Below, in pieces: positions 34,251 to 45,179 of a stretch of DNA of 45,179 bases (position 1 is its first letter; every line of letters begins with the position of its first letter). Position numbers and translations under genes: made by a program. Source of the stretch: Opitutia bacterium. GTDB taxonomy: Bacteria; Verrucomicrobiota; Verrucomicrobiia; Opitutales; Coraliomargaritaceae. The DNA is taken from the NCBI GenBank assembly GCA_029252625.1, contig JAQXBA010000060.1, positions 1 to 45,179 of the forward strand, written 5' to 3'. The notes beneath the pieces were generated by a model. It was not told the DNA's origin. It saw only the letters and a list, made by a program, of their open reading frames with translations, and did not search any database.

Positions 34251-35558
34251 TTAGCCATTCGTCGAATTGGCTTCATAGACTCGAACTTGTACGTACGGTA
34301 GACTGAAGTGAATCGCTGTCCCCTGCCCCACCACACTCTCGACGGACACACACCCGCCATGCTGCTGTACAATATGCTTGATAATACTCAAGCCTAAGCC
34401 TGTACCCCCGCTGTCACGTGAACGGCCCTTATCCACTCGGTAGAAACGCTCAAAGATATGCGGCACATCTTTCTCCGGAATCCCAGGCCCATCATCAGAC
34501 ACCGTACACTGAACCAACTCGCTCATCTCGTCATAACGAACGCGTAAAGTGAGCGAGGAGAAGTCAGGAGCGTAACGAAACACGTTTTCGATCAAATTAT
34601 CAAAAACTTGCTGAATACGAAAGCGGTCAAAGCCGAACTCACCTACCCGCGCATCAAAGTCCAACTCCATGGTTTGCCCTTCAGGGGCGAGACGCGTACT
34701 ATGTGTTTCCAGTGCCTCTTCCAACAAGAGCTGCAATGACTGCACTGCAGGCTCGATCTGCTCAGGCTTCGACTCCAAGCGCGACAACACCAACAAATCC
34801 TCCACCAACAGATGTAAGCGCTGCGCATTATTTACAATCTTATCCAAAAAACGCGCCCGCGTGTCCAACGGTAAGGTCGCATGATCCTCTACCAAAGTTT
34901 CGGCAAAGCCTTTGATAATCGTCAACGGAGTGCGCAACTCATGCGATACGTTGGCCACAAAATCGCGACGCACTTCCTCCAAACCCTTTAAACGGGTAAT
35001 ATCGTGGAGCACCAACAAGGTAGAGGTCGCTTGCTCTGCAGTCACCCCTCGCACCTCCGCACAGGACGCTTCAAACCAAAGCAACTCCCCGTCCCGCTCT
35101 ATACTGACCTGCTCCAACTTCACGCTCCGATCTCCGCGATACGCATCCAAGAACTCCAATAAACTGGGAGAACGTAGCGCCGCCTCTAAACGCGCCCCTT
35201 TGAGCATACGAACACGCTGGAATAAGCGCTGCGCAGAATCATTCGCAAATTCGATCACATGCTGGTCATTGAAAATGATCACCGCTTCCTGAATCGAACC
35301 CAGCATCGCTCCCAACTGATTCAAATGTCCAGACTCCACATCTGCATGGCCACGGTAGCGATCAATCAGCCCGTTCGTCTCACGAATCAATCCCTCAAAT
35401 CCCAGCCGCTTCAAAGTCGGCGACGACTCACTTACAAGCATACAACGATTGAGACGCACTGAGTCCTCTAACTCGCACACCACACGACGCGTTCTGATAA
35501 TCAGCGCAACCAACGCGACCGTAGCAACACAAAGTAATAAACTCAGAATAATAACCAT
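34251..35558 (-). CDS. phoR: sensor histidine kinase, PhoR-like
   Basis: 435 residues. One membrane helix at 1-21 has almost no periplasmic portion, as in PhoR. A linker and PAS domain (residues 80-190) are followed by the HisKA motif V-S-H206-E-L-R-T-P-L-T and the HATPase_c boxes: N-L-I-E-N-V-F-R-Y (N box), D-D-G-P-G-I-P (G1) and G-G-T-G-L-G-L-S-I (G2). The start codon overlaps the phoB stop by one base (TAATG). The symbol is given by context with PhoB and should be treated as probable; the PhoR assignment rests on topology and pairing. Confidence 0.82.
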   Translation of the reverse strand: MVIILSLLLCVATVALVALIIRTRRVVCELEDSVRLNRCMLVSESSPTLKRLGFEGLIRETNGLIDRYRGHADVESGHLNQLGAMLGSIQEAVIIFNDQHVIEFANDSAQRLFQRVRMLKGARLEAALRSPSLLEFLDAYRGDRSVKLEQVSIERDGELLWFEASCAEVRGVTAEQATSTLLVLHDITRLKGLEEVRRDFVANVSHELRTPLTIIKGFAETLVEDHATLPLDTRARFLDKIVNNAQRLHLLVEDLLVLSRLESKPEQIEPAVQSLQLLLEEALETHSTRLAPEGQTMELDFDARVGEFGFDRFRIQQVFDNLIENVFRYAPDFSSLTLRVRYDEMSELVQCTVSDDGPGIPEKDVPHIFERFYRVDKGRSRDSGGTGLGLSIIKHIVQQHGGCVSVESVVGQGTAIHFSLPYVQVRVYEANSTNG

Positions 35559-36259
35559 TAGATGTCGACAGTCCGGTAGCCGACCCCGCGAACAGTCTCA
35601 ATTAAATGTGCATACGGCCCCAACTTTTCTCGCACACGCCGCACATGCGTATCCACCGTGCGTGTTTCAATATTCGTGTCATAATTCCAGACAGCCACGA
35701 GCAAGTGTTCCCGCGACTGCACGCGCCCCTTGCGTTCCATCAGTAGTTGTAACAAACGAAATTCGGTCGCAGTCAAAACCACCTCTGCTCCATCGATACA
35801 CAACTGATGAAGCTCTGCATCAATCATCACCCCGCTAATTTCGATACGCGTAGAATTGGTTATCTGAGTAACTCTCGCGCTACGTGCGAGAAGCTTCCCC
35901 ACTCGAATAGATAACTCTTTCATGTTAAAAGGCTTAGGCAAATAGTCGTCCGCACCGAGCTCCAACCCCTGAATGCGATCCTCTGTTTCCCCACGCGCAG
36001 TCAGAAAAATGATAGGAACATGCTTTAGCAAAGGATCGGCACGCGCCATCCGGCAGAGCTGCAAACCACTCAGCTCAGGCATCATGATATCAAAAATCAT
36101 AATCTCAGGCTCAAAGTCACGCGCAGTACTGGCAAATAACAAAGGATCATTTAACACCTGACAGTGGTAGCCCTCTTGCTCGAATTTATACTTCAATAAC
36201 TCTGTGACATCAGGTTCATCATCAACGACTAGGATACGCTGGGCTTTAAGAGTGTGCAT
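35558..36259 (-). CDS. phoB: PhoB-like response regulator
   Basis: A 233-residue OmpR/PhoB-class regulator. The receiver domain has D13-D14, the phosphorylated D57 in I-F-D-I-M-M-P, and K in Y-L-P-K-P-F-N. The winged helix starts near residue 135 with L-T-A-T-E-F-R-L-L-Q-L-L, and the recognition region is T-V-D-T-H-V-R-R-V-R-E-K-L followed by R-G-V-G-Y-R. It activates phosphate-starvation genes in model organisms. A Pho-box-like repeat lies 157 bp upstream, which supports the PhoB call and suggests autoregulation. Confidence 0.85.
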   Translation of the reverse strand: MHTLKAQRILVVDDEPDVTELLKYKFEQEGYHCQVLNDPLLFASTARDFEPEIMIFDIMMPELSGLQLCRMARADPLLKHVPIIFLTARGETEDRIQGLELGADDYLPKPFNMKELSIRVGKLLARSARVTQITNSTRIEISGVMIDAELHQLCIDGAEVVLTATEFRLLQLLMERKGRVQSREHLLVAVWNYDTNIETRTVDTHVRRVREKLGPYAHLIETVRGVGYRTVDI

Positions 36260-36415
36260 ACTAGGAAATTAAGAATAATGTATAACAAGCATTCACATCC
36301 GTGAATCAACGAGCGATCTTTGGGCACTTACACATTTGTTTAAAACGAAAATAAGTCGCCCTACGTCAACGCATAAACACCGATAGAAAAGACGCATACC
36401 CAATTTCACTCCGCC

Positions 36416-36440
36416 GTGACACGATTGTGACCTCCATGAC
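36416..36440 (-). promoter_or_regulatory. candidate Pho box upstream of phoB
   Basis: Read on the minus strand the site is TGTCAT-N3-GGTCAC-N5-TGTCAC: three GTCA[CT] units at 36436-36440, 36427-36431 and 36416-36420, two of them exactly 11 bp apart and the third 9 bp away. PhoB binds 11-bp direct repeats with a TGTCA half-site in E. coli. Confidence 0.5.
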
Positions 36441-36488
36441 ACAAAGGCGCGCTCGATTCGGACGTTCCACACGACACAGTCTTGTGCC

Positions 36489-36503
36489 CTGGTTAAGAAC
36501 CAG
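36489..36503. repeat. short hairpin in the phoB-mnmG gap
   Basis: CTGGTT/AACCAG with loop AAG, next to a smaller CACA/TGTG pair. Its role is unknown; it may be part of the mnmG transcript end. Confidence 0.3.
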
Positions 36504-36580
36504 CTATCAACGATGAGCCATTGATCGCAAAAGGAGCGTAAGCGACCAACACACATTGATCCTGAGTGTCTGTATCAGTG

Positions 36581-36593
36581 GGGCGAGTCGCCC
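36581..36593. repeat. REP-like palindrome GGGCG-AGT-CGCCC
   Basis: Palindrome followed by TCCCTGCTTTGCCA, matching GCTGCTATGCCA after the palindrome at 897-913. It lies in the 467-bp gap between phoB and mnmG. That gap otherwise holds the Pho-box candidate (36416-36440) and a small hairpin; no gene is visible. Confidence 0.55.
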
Positions 36594-36726
36594 TCCCTGC
36601 TTTGCCATTAAATCAACGGTAAACCTCTTCTGATATAGGCTACATAAAAGATGACACATTCCATGCCGGCTGCAACGATCACTCCCCAGCTCCCAGAGCG
36701 TCCTCGTGCACAAAGACAGCTATCCA

Positions 36727-40025
<3,299 letters not shown>

Positions 40026-40352
40026 AATGCCGCAAAGTTCGTCACATATGCCGTGGCGTCAAGTACACATCTAAAGCGCTTTATTTGGGCATAAATGAGA
40101 ACTAATCTTAACTCTGGGACATGGAGTGAAAAATAAACACCTTCCTAGAGGCTTAATATCACATAAAAACAGGCGCCAGACCCTATAAAAACTAGCATTC
40201 GCTAATGTTTTTAAAGGACATGATTCGAGTACGATCACAAGTATCTATAGGAGTCACCGTATTTACGCTAAGCATTGATAAGTAGTTATATACAGTTTAT
40301 TTTAATAAATTATACAGCACAGGAATCAGGTACCACATAAAGCCTTCAAGAT
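40026..40352. other. 327-bp gap without a gene, with a weak hairpin
   Basis: No gene is seen. At 40187-40211 AAAAAC-TAGC pairs with GCTA-GTTTTT (AT bulge, loop ATTC). On the minus strand this is a weak stem followed by T's and may terminate the DUF2490-like gene. The rest is AT-rich and must contain the mnmE promoter. Confidence 0.35.
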
Positions 40353-41048
40353 CTAAAATTTGTAATTTAGTAACTGACCAAAAACGTAGGCCGTTTGCCA
40401 TGTTGCATCATCACCAAACCGCTTTGATTGAAACATATAAAATAGTTCAAGCTTGGTTTGTTTATTAACACTGAAGGATAATTTCAATGGTCTGAAACGA
40501 TTTTCAAACAGTCGGTTAGTGGTATAATTGTAAAATACCTCGGCATCAGCGCCGATACAGGCTAACGGGCCCATATCCACCACTTTATAATTGAAACTAA
40601 AACGATGACGACTGACCAATTGATTATCGATGGATTCAATCGCGCGCAAGGCGAGCAGATGACGCATCGAGTAACTTTTTCGATCGCCCAACTTCCAGTG
40701 CGGGGCGAGGTAGAGGCGAAAAATATGTACACGCGTATAATCATCGCCGGATTGAGCCCGCAGCTCCTCAATCAAATAGGTAGCGCCAATGTCTAAGTTT
40801 GAATGAATTTTGTACTCGAGAATTGGGTTCACAAACCATGTCGCGAGGAAGCTATTATCATTATACCAGCGTGTCTGTGCAGTAGCCTTGATGCGCCAGG
40901 CCTCATCTTCGTAAAACGTGAAGCCGAGCACCTGCCATGTGCTGAAGTCTTTGTCAAATCTCGCCTGCACTGGCGATGTACCTAGCAATCCGAAAGCGAC
41001 CATAACACATAAGTTAAGAACACAGGAATGTTTACATAAACTGCGCAT
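40353..41048 (-). CDS. outer-membrane beta-barrel protein, DUF2490-like
   Basis: About 231 residues from ATG at 41048, with a signal peptide (C-V-L-N-L-C-V-M-V-A-F-G-L-L-G-T-S-P-V-Q-A) followed by alternating hydrophobic/aromatic strands (W-R-I-K-A-T-A-Q-T-R-W-Y, W-F-V-N-P-I-L-E-Y-K-I, L-R-A-I-E-S-I-D-N...H-R-F-S-F-N-Y) and a terminal aromatic (N-Y-K-F), all typical of small outer-membrane barrels of the DUF2490 kind. A 28-residue upstream frame is likely untranslated. Function is unknown. Confidence 0.7.
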   Translation of the reverse strand: MRSLCKHSCVLNLCVMVAFGLLGTSPVQARFDKDFSTWQVLGFTFYEDEAWRIKATAQTRWYNDNSFLATWFVNPILEYKIHSNLDIGATYLIEELRAQSGDDYTRVHIFRLYLAPHWKLGDRKSYSMRHLLALRAIESIDNQLVSRHRFSFNYKVVDMGPLACIGADAEVFYNYTTNRLFENRFRPLKLSFSVNKQTKLELFYMFQSKRFGDDATWQTAYVFGQLLNYKF

Positions 41049-41330
41049 GCTATTACATGCATACACACGCAAGCAAACAAACGCAATCAAAATGATCCTA
41101 ATTAAATCTAACCTAGGTTCAATCGCGATCAATACGACAACTTAGAATAAAAGGGAAATACATTTGGACTGCAGTTTCACGCAGCTCCTTAAGATACCAT
41201 TAAACAGCGGCACTAGCATCTACTCAGACGGGTAGGGGACTGCTCTAGTTCGATAGCTAACTAATCGCGCACATCCTTCTACAATAAGAGCACACTGGAA
41301 ACGAAATTACTAGTTCGTACGTTTGTTCTG
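41049..41330. other. gap downstream of recA
   Basis: 282 bp with no gene. A weak hairpin ACGAA/TTCGT lies at 41301-41318, 13 bp past the recA stop, and could be a poor terminator. Confidence 0.3.
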
Positions 41331-42410
41331 CTAAGAGCTCTGCGACTCGGATGACTCCGATTCACCGGTGAGTGATTCACCGCCACGAACGTGGACTTTA
41401 GCCATGATCAGATCTGTCAATTCCTTCGCTAGGTCAGGATTATCTTTAATGTGTTGCTTCGCAGCTTCACGGCCTTGACCAATCATCTCACCTTTATACG
41501 AAATCCATGAGCCCTTCTTCTCCAGCATCTTATGCTCGACACCTAGATCCACTAAAGAACCTGAGTGAGAAATACCCTCGTTGTACATGATATCGAACTC
41601 GGTCTCTGTAAACGGAGGAGCAACCTTATTTTTAACCACCTTAATACGTGTCCGGTTACCGACCACCTTGCCTGCCGATTCCTTAATCTGACCGATCCGA
41701 CGAATGTCCATACGAACCGATGAAAAGAACTTAAGTGCTCGACCACCGGGCTGAGTTTCAGGGCTACCAAACATAACGCCAATCTTTTCGCGAATTTGAT
41801 TGGTAAAGAGAACCACACATTGTGATTTACTGATACACGCAGTGAGTCGACGCATTGCTTGACTCATCATACGTGCTTGCAAGCCGACAGTCGTGTCTCC
41901 CATCTGACCATCCAATTCGTGTTTTGAAACTAGAGCTGCAACCGAATCAATTACGATAATATCGACCGCACCTGAACGAATCAGTGTTTCAGTAATGTTA
42001 AGTGCATCTTCGCCACTTTCAGGTTGTGACACCATCAAATTTTCAAGATCCACACCCACCACCTTCGCATAGCGTGGGTCGAGCGCGTGTTCCACATCAA
42101 TAAACACGGCGTTTCCGCCTTGCTTTTGAGCTTGCGCGATAATGCTTAAACAAAATGTCGTCTTACCAGAACTTTCAGGACCGTAAATTTCACAGACCCG
42201 CCCACGGGGGAGACCGCCAATCCCTGTGGCGAGGTCAATGGCAATCGATCCAGTGGAAATGACATCAATCTCCATTTTAGTCGCCTCACCTAGTCGCATA
42301 ATCGCGCCGTTGCCGAATTGCTTATTGATGCCAGAAAATGCAAGGTCCAAGTTCTTGCGATCAGCTTCGGGGTTGCGTGCGACTTTCTTAATTTGTGCTT
42401 TTACGGCCAT
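41331..42410 (-). CDS. recA: recombinase RecA
   Basis: A 359-residue strand-exchange protein and SOS co-protease. Walker A is G-P-E-S-S-G-K-T-T (77-85), V-I-D-S-V-A-A-L-V is Walker B, L2-type loops ([11 protein letters not shown]) and the C-terminal domain are all present; an acidic, serine-rich tail ends the protein. A TATAAT-like -10 lies at 42440-42445 (minus strand), giving a leader of about 23 nt. Two dyads further upstream are candidate operators. Confidence 0.98.
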   Translation of the reverse strand: MAVKAQIKKVARNPEADRKNLDLAFSGINKQFGNGAIMRLGEATKMEIDVISTGSIAIDLATGIGGLPRGRVCEIYGPESSGKTTFCLSIIAQAQKQGGNAVFIDVEHALDPRYAKVVGVDLENLMVSQPESGEDALNITETLIRSGAVDIIVIDSVAALVSKHELDGQMGDTTVGLQARMMSQAMRRLTACISKSQCVVLFTNQIREKIGVMFGSPETQPGGRALKFFSSVRMDIRRIGQIKESAGKVVGNRTRIKVVKNKVAPPFTETEFDIMYNEGISHSGSLVDLGVEHKMLEKKGSWISYKGEMIGQGREAAKQHIKDNPDLAKELTDLIMAKVHVRGGESLTGESESSESQSS

Positions 42411-42466
42411 ATCGATAATAAGTTAATGTTTACGTGTTAATTATATTTATTAGATTGAGCACGACT

Positions 42467-42513
42467 TTGCCCATGGCAAGTTTAAATGATAATTTGTTCA
42501 CTACATTAGTGAA
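42467..42513. promoter_or_regulatory. two dyads upstream of recA (candidate operators)
   Basis: Perfect inverted repeat TTGCC-CAT-GGCAA at 42467-42479 overlaps the expected -35 of recA. A second, TTCACTA-CAT-TAGTGAA, lies at 42497-42513, 32 bp away centre to centre. Either could bind a SOS repressor; no lexA is in the window to compare. Confidence 0.4.
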
Positions 42514-42988
42514 ATAAGCAGATTTTCAGTGTTGCCTAGATTCTAACAAGACCAACGCGCCTATTAAAAGTCTACACCGAACTCATTGGTGTCAGATGCT
42601 TATTTTTCAAAGATGGTAATAGCGCAATGTCCAGGGTTGCTAGTGCCGTATGGCGCTATTTATAGATTGCTTACCAACCTTATAACGATGACTTTAAAAT
42701 ATCTAGTGTATCTCTCGAGGCACGGACTTTAAACAGTCCGCCTAGCATGCCTATTGGTAATACCTTTCGGCATAAATGAGTAATAAAACGCACTTCCTAC
42801 ATCACTCACATCGCCAACAACACATCCTGCCCGACGATTGCTCCCAATTTCATTTCATCCTCTCAACTCATCGAAAGTTTCTTAAATAAAGTAGATGGTC
42901 ATCATAGATAACCGCCGTCTGCAACATGCATTGCTACCAGCTGAGTAGCTATAAAAATGCCATATATATTTACTATTTCAATAAGACT
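42514..42988. ncRNA. gene-less region with a hairpin cluster; possible RNA
   Basis: Four hairpins lie within 200 bp: ACACC/GGTGT (42574-42592), TAGTGCC/GGCGCTA (42641-42658, one G-U), GGACT/AGTCC (42724-42739) and ATGCC/GGCAT (42747-42773, enclosing GGT/ACC). No open frame of note runs through them. The region could be a small RNA or just REP-like debris. The promoter of the downstream membrane protein must also lie here. Confidence 0.25.
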
Positions 42989-43402
42989 ATGCCGACGAAT
43001 ATACCAAACCCACCAGTGCCCGATGGGGTGCGCTATGCTCGTTGGGCAGGGCATGCACTTGGATTTATTTTAATCTGTGCTGCAATTGTCTCAGCGATCC
43101 AAGGGCTAGAGGGGACTTTCAATAGCATCAAAGCTAGCTATTTCATCTTGTATGGTATCGTACTGAATGTTCCGTTTGTACGGATCTCAGATGCTCGGTG
43201 GAAATTGTTCTATGGCCTGCTGGTTTTTTGCTCAGTCGCTTTCGTGTTCGTAATGGTGGTTTCGGTTATGTTTAACTACATGGATGCGGCAGATCGCGGT
43301 GAACGCCTCGGTGTCCCTGGGCTTGAGGGCACTTTAATCTTTGTGGCACTGATGCAAGTGCCAGCGGTCCTCTTTCAGCGCAGACCTGACTTAATCGACT
43401 AA
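42989..43402 (+). CDS. hypothetical four-helix membrane protein
   Basis: 137 residues from ATG at 42989 (an upstream frame from 42926 adds a Y/I/N-rich stretch unlike a coding N-terminus). Four hydrophobic segments are seen (A-L-G-F-I-L-I-C-A-A-I-V-S-A-I; Y-F-I-L-Y-G-I-V-L-N-V-P; L-L-V-F-C-S-V-A-F-V-F-V-M-V-V-S-V; T-L-I-F-V-A-L-M-Q-V-P). No family is recognised. Its stop TAA abuts the ATG of the HAD gene, so the two are translationally coupled. Confidence 0.6.
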   Translation: MPTNIPNPPVPDGVRYARWAGHALGFILICAAIVSAIQGLEGTFNSIKASYFILYGIVLNVPFVRISDARWKLFYGLLVFCSVAFVFVMVVSVMFNYMDAADRGERLGVPGLEGTLIFVALMQVPAVLFQRRPDLID

Positions 43403-44056
43403 ATGGCTGCACGCTATAAACACGTCATCTGGGACTGGAATGGCACGCTGCTTAACGACATAGAACTTTGTGTCGATATTCTCAACGGGCTACTTGCCAA
43501 ACGGGGCAGAGCACCGCTCTCAGAGCAAGACTATCGCGATAATTTCGGTTTTCCCGTGGTTCAGTTTTACGATTACCTCGGCTTCGATACCGATAAAGAT
43601 AGCTTTGATCGAATCAGCCGTGAGTTCATTAACGACTACCAAGCTCGCTGCTTTGAGGAATGTAAATTACACACCGAGACAGCGCAGGTTCTTACTGATT
43701 TAGCACAACTCGGTATAAGCCATTCAGTGCTGTCAGCCGCAAAACAAGATGCACTCAACCAAAGCATACATCACTTCGGTATCCGTGGTCATTTTCTGGG
43801 CCTAATGGGGGCAGATAATATCTATGCTGAAGGTAAGGTCGCACAAGGCCATCACTGGATTGAGCAACTCCACTGGCAACCAGATGAGATCGTCTTGATT
43901 GGTGATACTTTGCACGACTTTGAGGTAGCCGAAGCGATTGGCACGAGTTGTATCCTGATGGCGCATGGGCACCACACCACCGAACGGCTAGCCAGCACGG
44001 GGGCTCCAGTAGTTCATTCGTTGCGGGAGCTAGTGCAACTACTGCGATCGAGCTAA
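43403..44056 (+). CDS. HAD-superfamily phosphatase, phosphoglycolate-phosphatase-like
   Basis: 217 residues. Motif I is W-D11-W-N13-G-T-L-L-N-D, with asparagine at the position that is usually the second aspartate. Cap domain, motif II S in S-V-L-S-A-A-K-Q, motif III K in E-G-K-V-A-Q and motif IV G-D-T-L-H-D-F-E-V-A are present. Similarity to Gph-like enzymes is clear, but the substrate is not. The D-x-N variant of motif I is seen in a set of bacterial homologues, so it need not mean loss of activity. Confidence 0.85.
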   Translation: MAARYKHVIWDWNGTLLNDIELCVDILNGLLAKRGRAPLSEQDYRDNFGFPVVQFYDYLGFDTDKDSFDRISREFINDYQARCFEECKLHTETAQVLTDLAQLGISHSVLSAAKQDALNQSIHHFGIRGHFLGLMGADNIYAEGKVAQGHHWIEQLHWQPDEIVLIGDTLHDFEVAEAIGTSCILMAHGHHTTERLASTGAPVVHSLRELVQLLRSS

Positions 44057-44292
44057 TACCTTGCCAGTTTGGATATTGATCGGATTCGGTCGACACGCCT
44101 CATTTGGTAATTAATATAATATAGCTAGACATTGAAAAAATACGATTGCCACAAATCGCTTTAGAAAATGGCTTAGCCGCCATACTGACATACGGTTGCC
44201 GGTAAGCGCCGAACCAAACGACACACTCCAACGCGTCTTTGATGAACCCCACTCCGGGTGTTCTCCGCGAACAGAGCCACTTTCATCATTTT
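44057..44292. promoter_or_regulatory. promoter-like intergenic region before the SDR-like gene
   Basis: 236 bp without a gene. A TATAAT at 44115-44120 is an excellent -10, with TCGACA 19 bp upstream as a poor -35. The leader would be about 170 nt. Confidence 0.35.
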
Positions 44293-45179
44293 ATGGACAT
44301 TGCAATTGTCACTGGAGCTGAAACTCCACTCGGACTTCGCTTAATTGAAGATCTTATTCGCCAAGGATGCCGTGTGCACGGAATCGGCAACAACCTTTCA
44401 CATGTCACTTTCACGGACAAGCATTTCATCGCCCATGCGATTGACCTAAGCGATCTCGAAGCAGTCGCCCGCACGGCAGAGGCCATCCTCGAAAAGGAAA
44501 AAGCGATTCACATTCTGATTCATGCCATCGATGTAACGCCAGGTGCTGCCTTTGAGCAACTACCTGTGGGCAATCTCGAAGCTATTCTAAAGGTCGGCCT
44601 ACTCGGGCCTGTCATGCTCACACGACTGGTTCTGCCCAACCTGCTGCGCTTCCGCGGCCAACTGATTAACATTATTCCAGCCAACAAGAGCGGCCACATC
44701 GCCAGCGCTGTCAACGCCCTCATCGAAGGCGGCCTACGTGAAATGAACAACGCACTATTTGATCAGGCGCGCGACGCCGGGCTGCGTGTGACCAACCTAA
44801 TCCTTCGCCAGAACACAATGACGGATGATACCACCTTTGCAGACAAACACCTGCAAACTCGAATCGATCCAGAGCACGTCGCCCGCACCGTTGAACAGCT
44901 TCTCAATCCAAATGAGCCCAACGTCCCCAACGAAATTACACTGTATCCGCGCCTCAGCGGCGCCGCCGAAGAAGTACTACCGGTGACTGGCCTAGCGATC
45001 GATCCATACAATTCGGTGGTGCTACCTCCACAGGAATATTGCCCACCAGAGCAGGCGGCTATTCTCACCAAAGAACCCGATCAAATCGAGCGCACCATTC
45101 CTTACACGGATGAAGAAATGGAAGAGAAAATCGCCTCAGCTATTGAGGACTACGAATCTCAGCCTGAACGCCACGAAGA
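44293..45179 (+). CDS. SDR-like protein lacking the catalytic tetrad (partial, runs off the window)
   Basis: The frame is open from ATG 44293 to the end of the window (295 residues seen), and the 3' end is missing. The N-terminus is a Rossmann fold, I-A-I-V-T-G-A-E-T-P-L-G-L-R-L-I, and the D-L-S-D-L-E segment matches the SDR adenine-binding loop. N-N-A-G is replaced by I-H-A-I-D-V, and the region where S and Y-x-x-x-K would sit reads I-I-P-A-N-K-S-G-H-I-A-S-A-V-N-A-L-I with no tyrosine. It therefore probably binds a nucleotide or acts as a scaffold rather than being a standard oxidoreductase. The visible C-terminal end (residues 255-295) is very acidic (E-E-M-E-E-K). Confidence 0.75.
   Translation, partial: MDIAIVTGAETPLGLRLIEDLIRQGCRVHGIGNNLSHVTFTDKHFIAHAIDLSDLEAVARTAEAILEKEKAIHILIHAIDVTPGAAFEQLPVGNLEAILKVGLLGPVMLTRLVLPNLLRFRGQLINIIPANKSGHIASAVNALIEGGLREMNNALFDQARDAGLRVTNLILRQNTMTDDTTFADKHLQTRIDPEHVARTVEQLLNPNEPNVPNEITLYPRLSGAAEEVLPVTGLAIDPYNSVVLPPQEYCPPEQAAILTKEPDQIERTIPYTDEEMEEKIASAIEDYESQPERHE

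Noticed and set aside
36464..36472. GTTCCACAC, which resembles a parS half-site
   Set aside because: Only one arm matches; no palindrome is formed.

Overview
The window is a mostly core-genome stretch of a Gram-negative bacterium, most probably a marine-type Verrucomicrobiota of the Opitutia (Puniceicoccales/Coraliomargarita-like) lineage. That placement is an inference from the overall protein flavour: a FloA flotillin with two NfeD partners, a verrucomicrobial-looking small hypothetical next to them, glycine-rich DnaJ, an outer-membrane DUF2490-type protein, and a b subunit of ATP synthase carrying a signal peptide. No rRNA or tRNA gene was recognised, and there is no CRISPR, transposase or prophage.

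Layout. 1-3.7 kb: 3' end of mutS, a convergent MFS transporter and a Y-family DNA polymerase. 3.9-6.5 kb: ftsK. 6.5-12 kb: a run of plus-strand housekeeping genes (manA, grpE, dnaJ, purN, prmA, a RodZ-like gene). 12.3-16 kb: a minus-strand flotillin/NfeD membrane operon preceded, in its downstream direction, by a small hypothetical. 16.2-24.3 kb: aldose epimerase, trkA-trkH potassium uptake, a small ferredoxin, a rhomboid protease and a Prc/Ctp-type protease. 24.4-26.2 kb: a less conserved patch with a small membrane protein and an AAA ATPase that looks leaderless. 26.3-33 kb: the complete F1Fo ATP synthase operon atpBEFHAGDC on the minus strand. 33.2-36.3 kb: small membrane protein, trmB and phoBR. 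36.7-40 kb: mnmE-mnmG. 40.3-45.2 kb: DUF2490-type protein, recA, a two-gene plus-strand unit (membrane protein + HAD phosphatase), and the start of a degenerate SDR-like gene.

Themes. Genome maintenance is well represented (mutS, Y-family polymerase, ftsK, recA, and two parS-like sites), as are proteostasis (grpE-dnaJ, Prc, rhomboid, NfeD protease), ion/energy coupling (ATP synthase, Trk) and tRNA modification (mnmE, mnmG, trmB). The most unusual signal is a pair of parS-type 16-mers, 51 bp apart, inside mnmG, where they encode a duplicated F-H-V-E peptide in a lineage-specific insertion of the protein. Together with the mnmE-mnmG/atp neighbourhood this suggests an origin-proximal, ParB-loaded region. 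A second window-wide observation is that essentially no gene has a purine-rich Shine-Dalgarno sequence; leaders are AT-rich or pyrimidine-rich. Two families of short palindromic intergenic repeats, a candidate Pho box in front of phoB, a strong hairpin between atpE and atpF, dyads upstream of recA and a hairpin cluster at 42.57-42.77 kb are the remaining non-coding signals.
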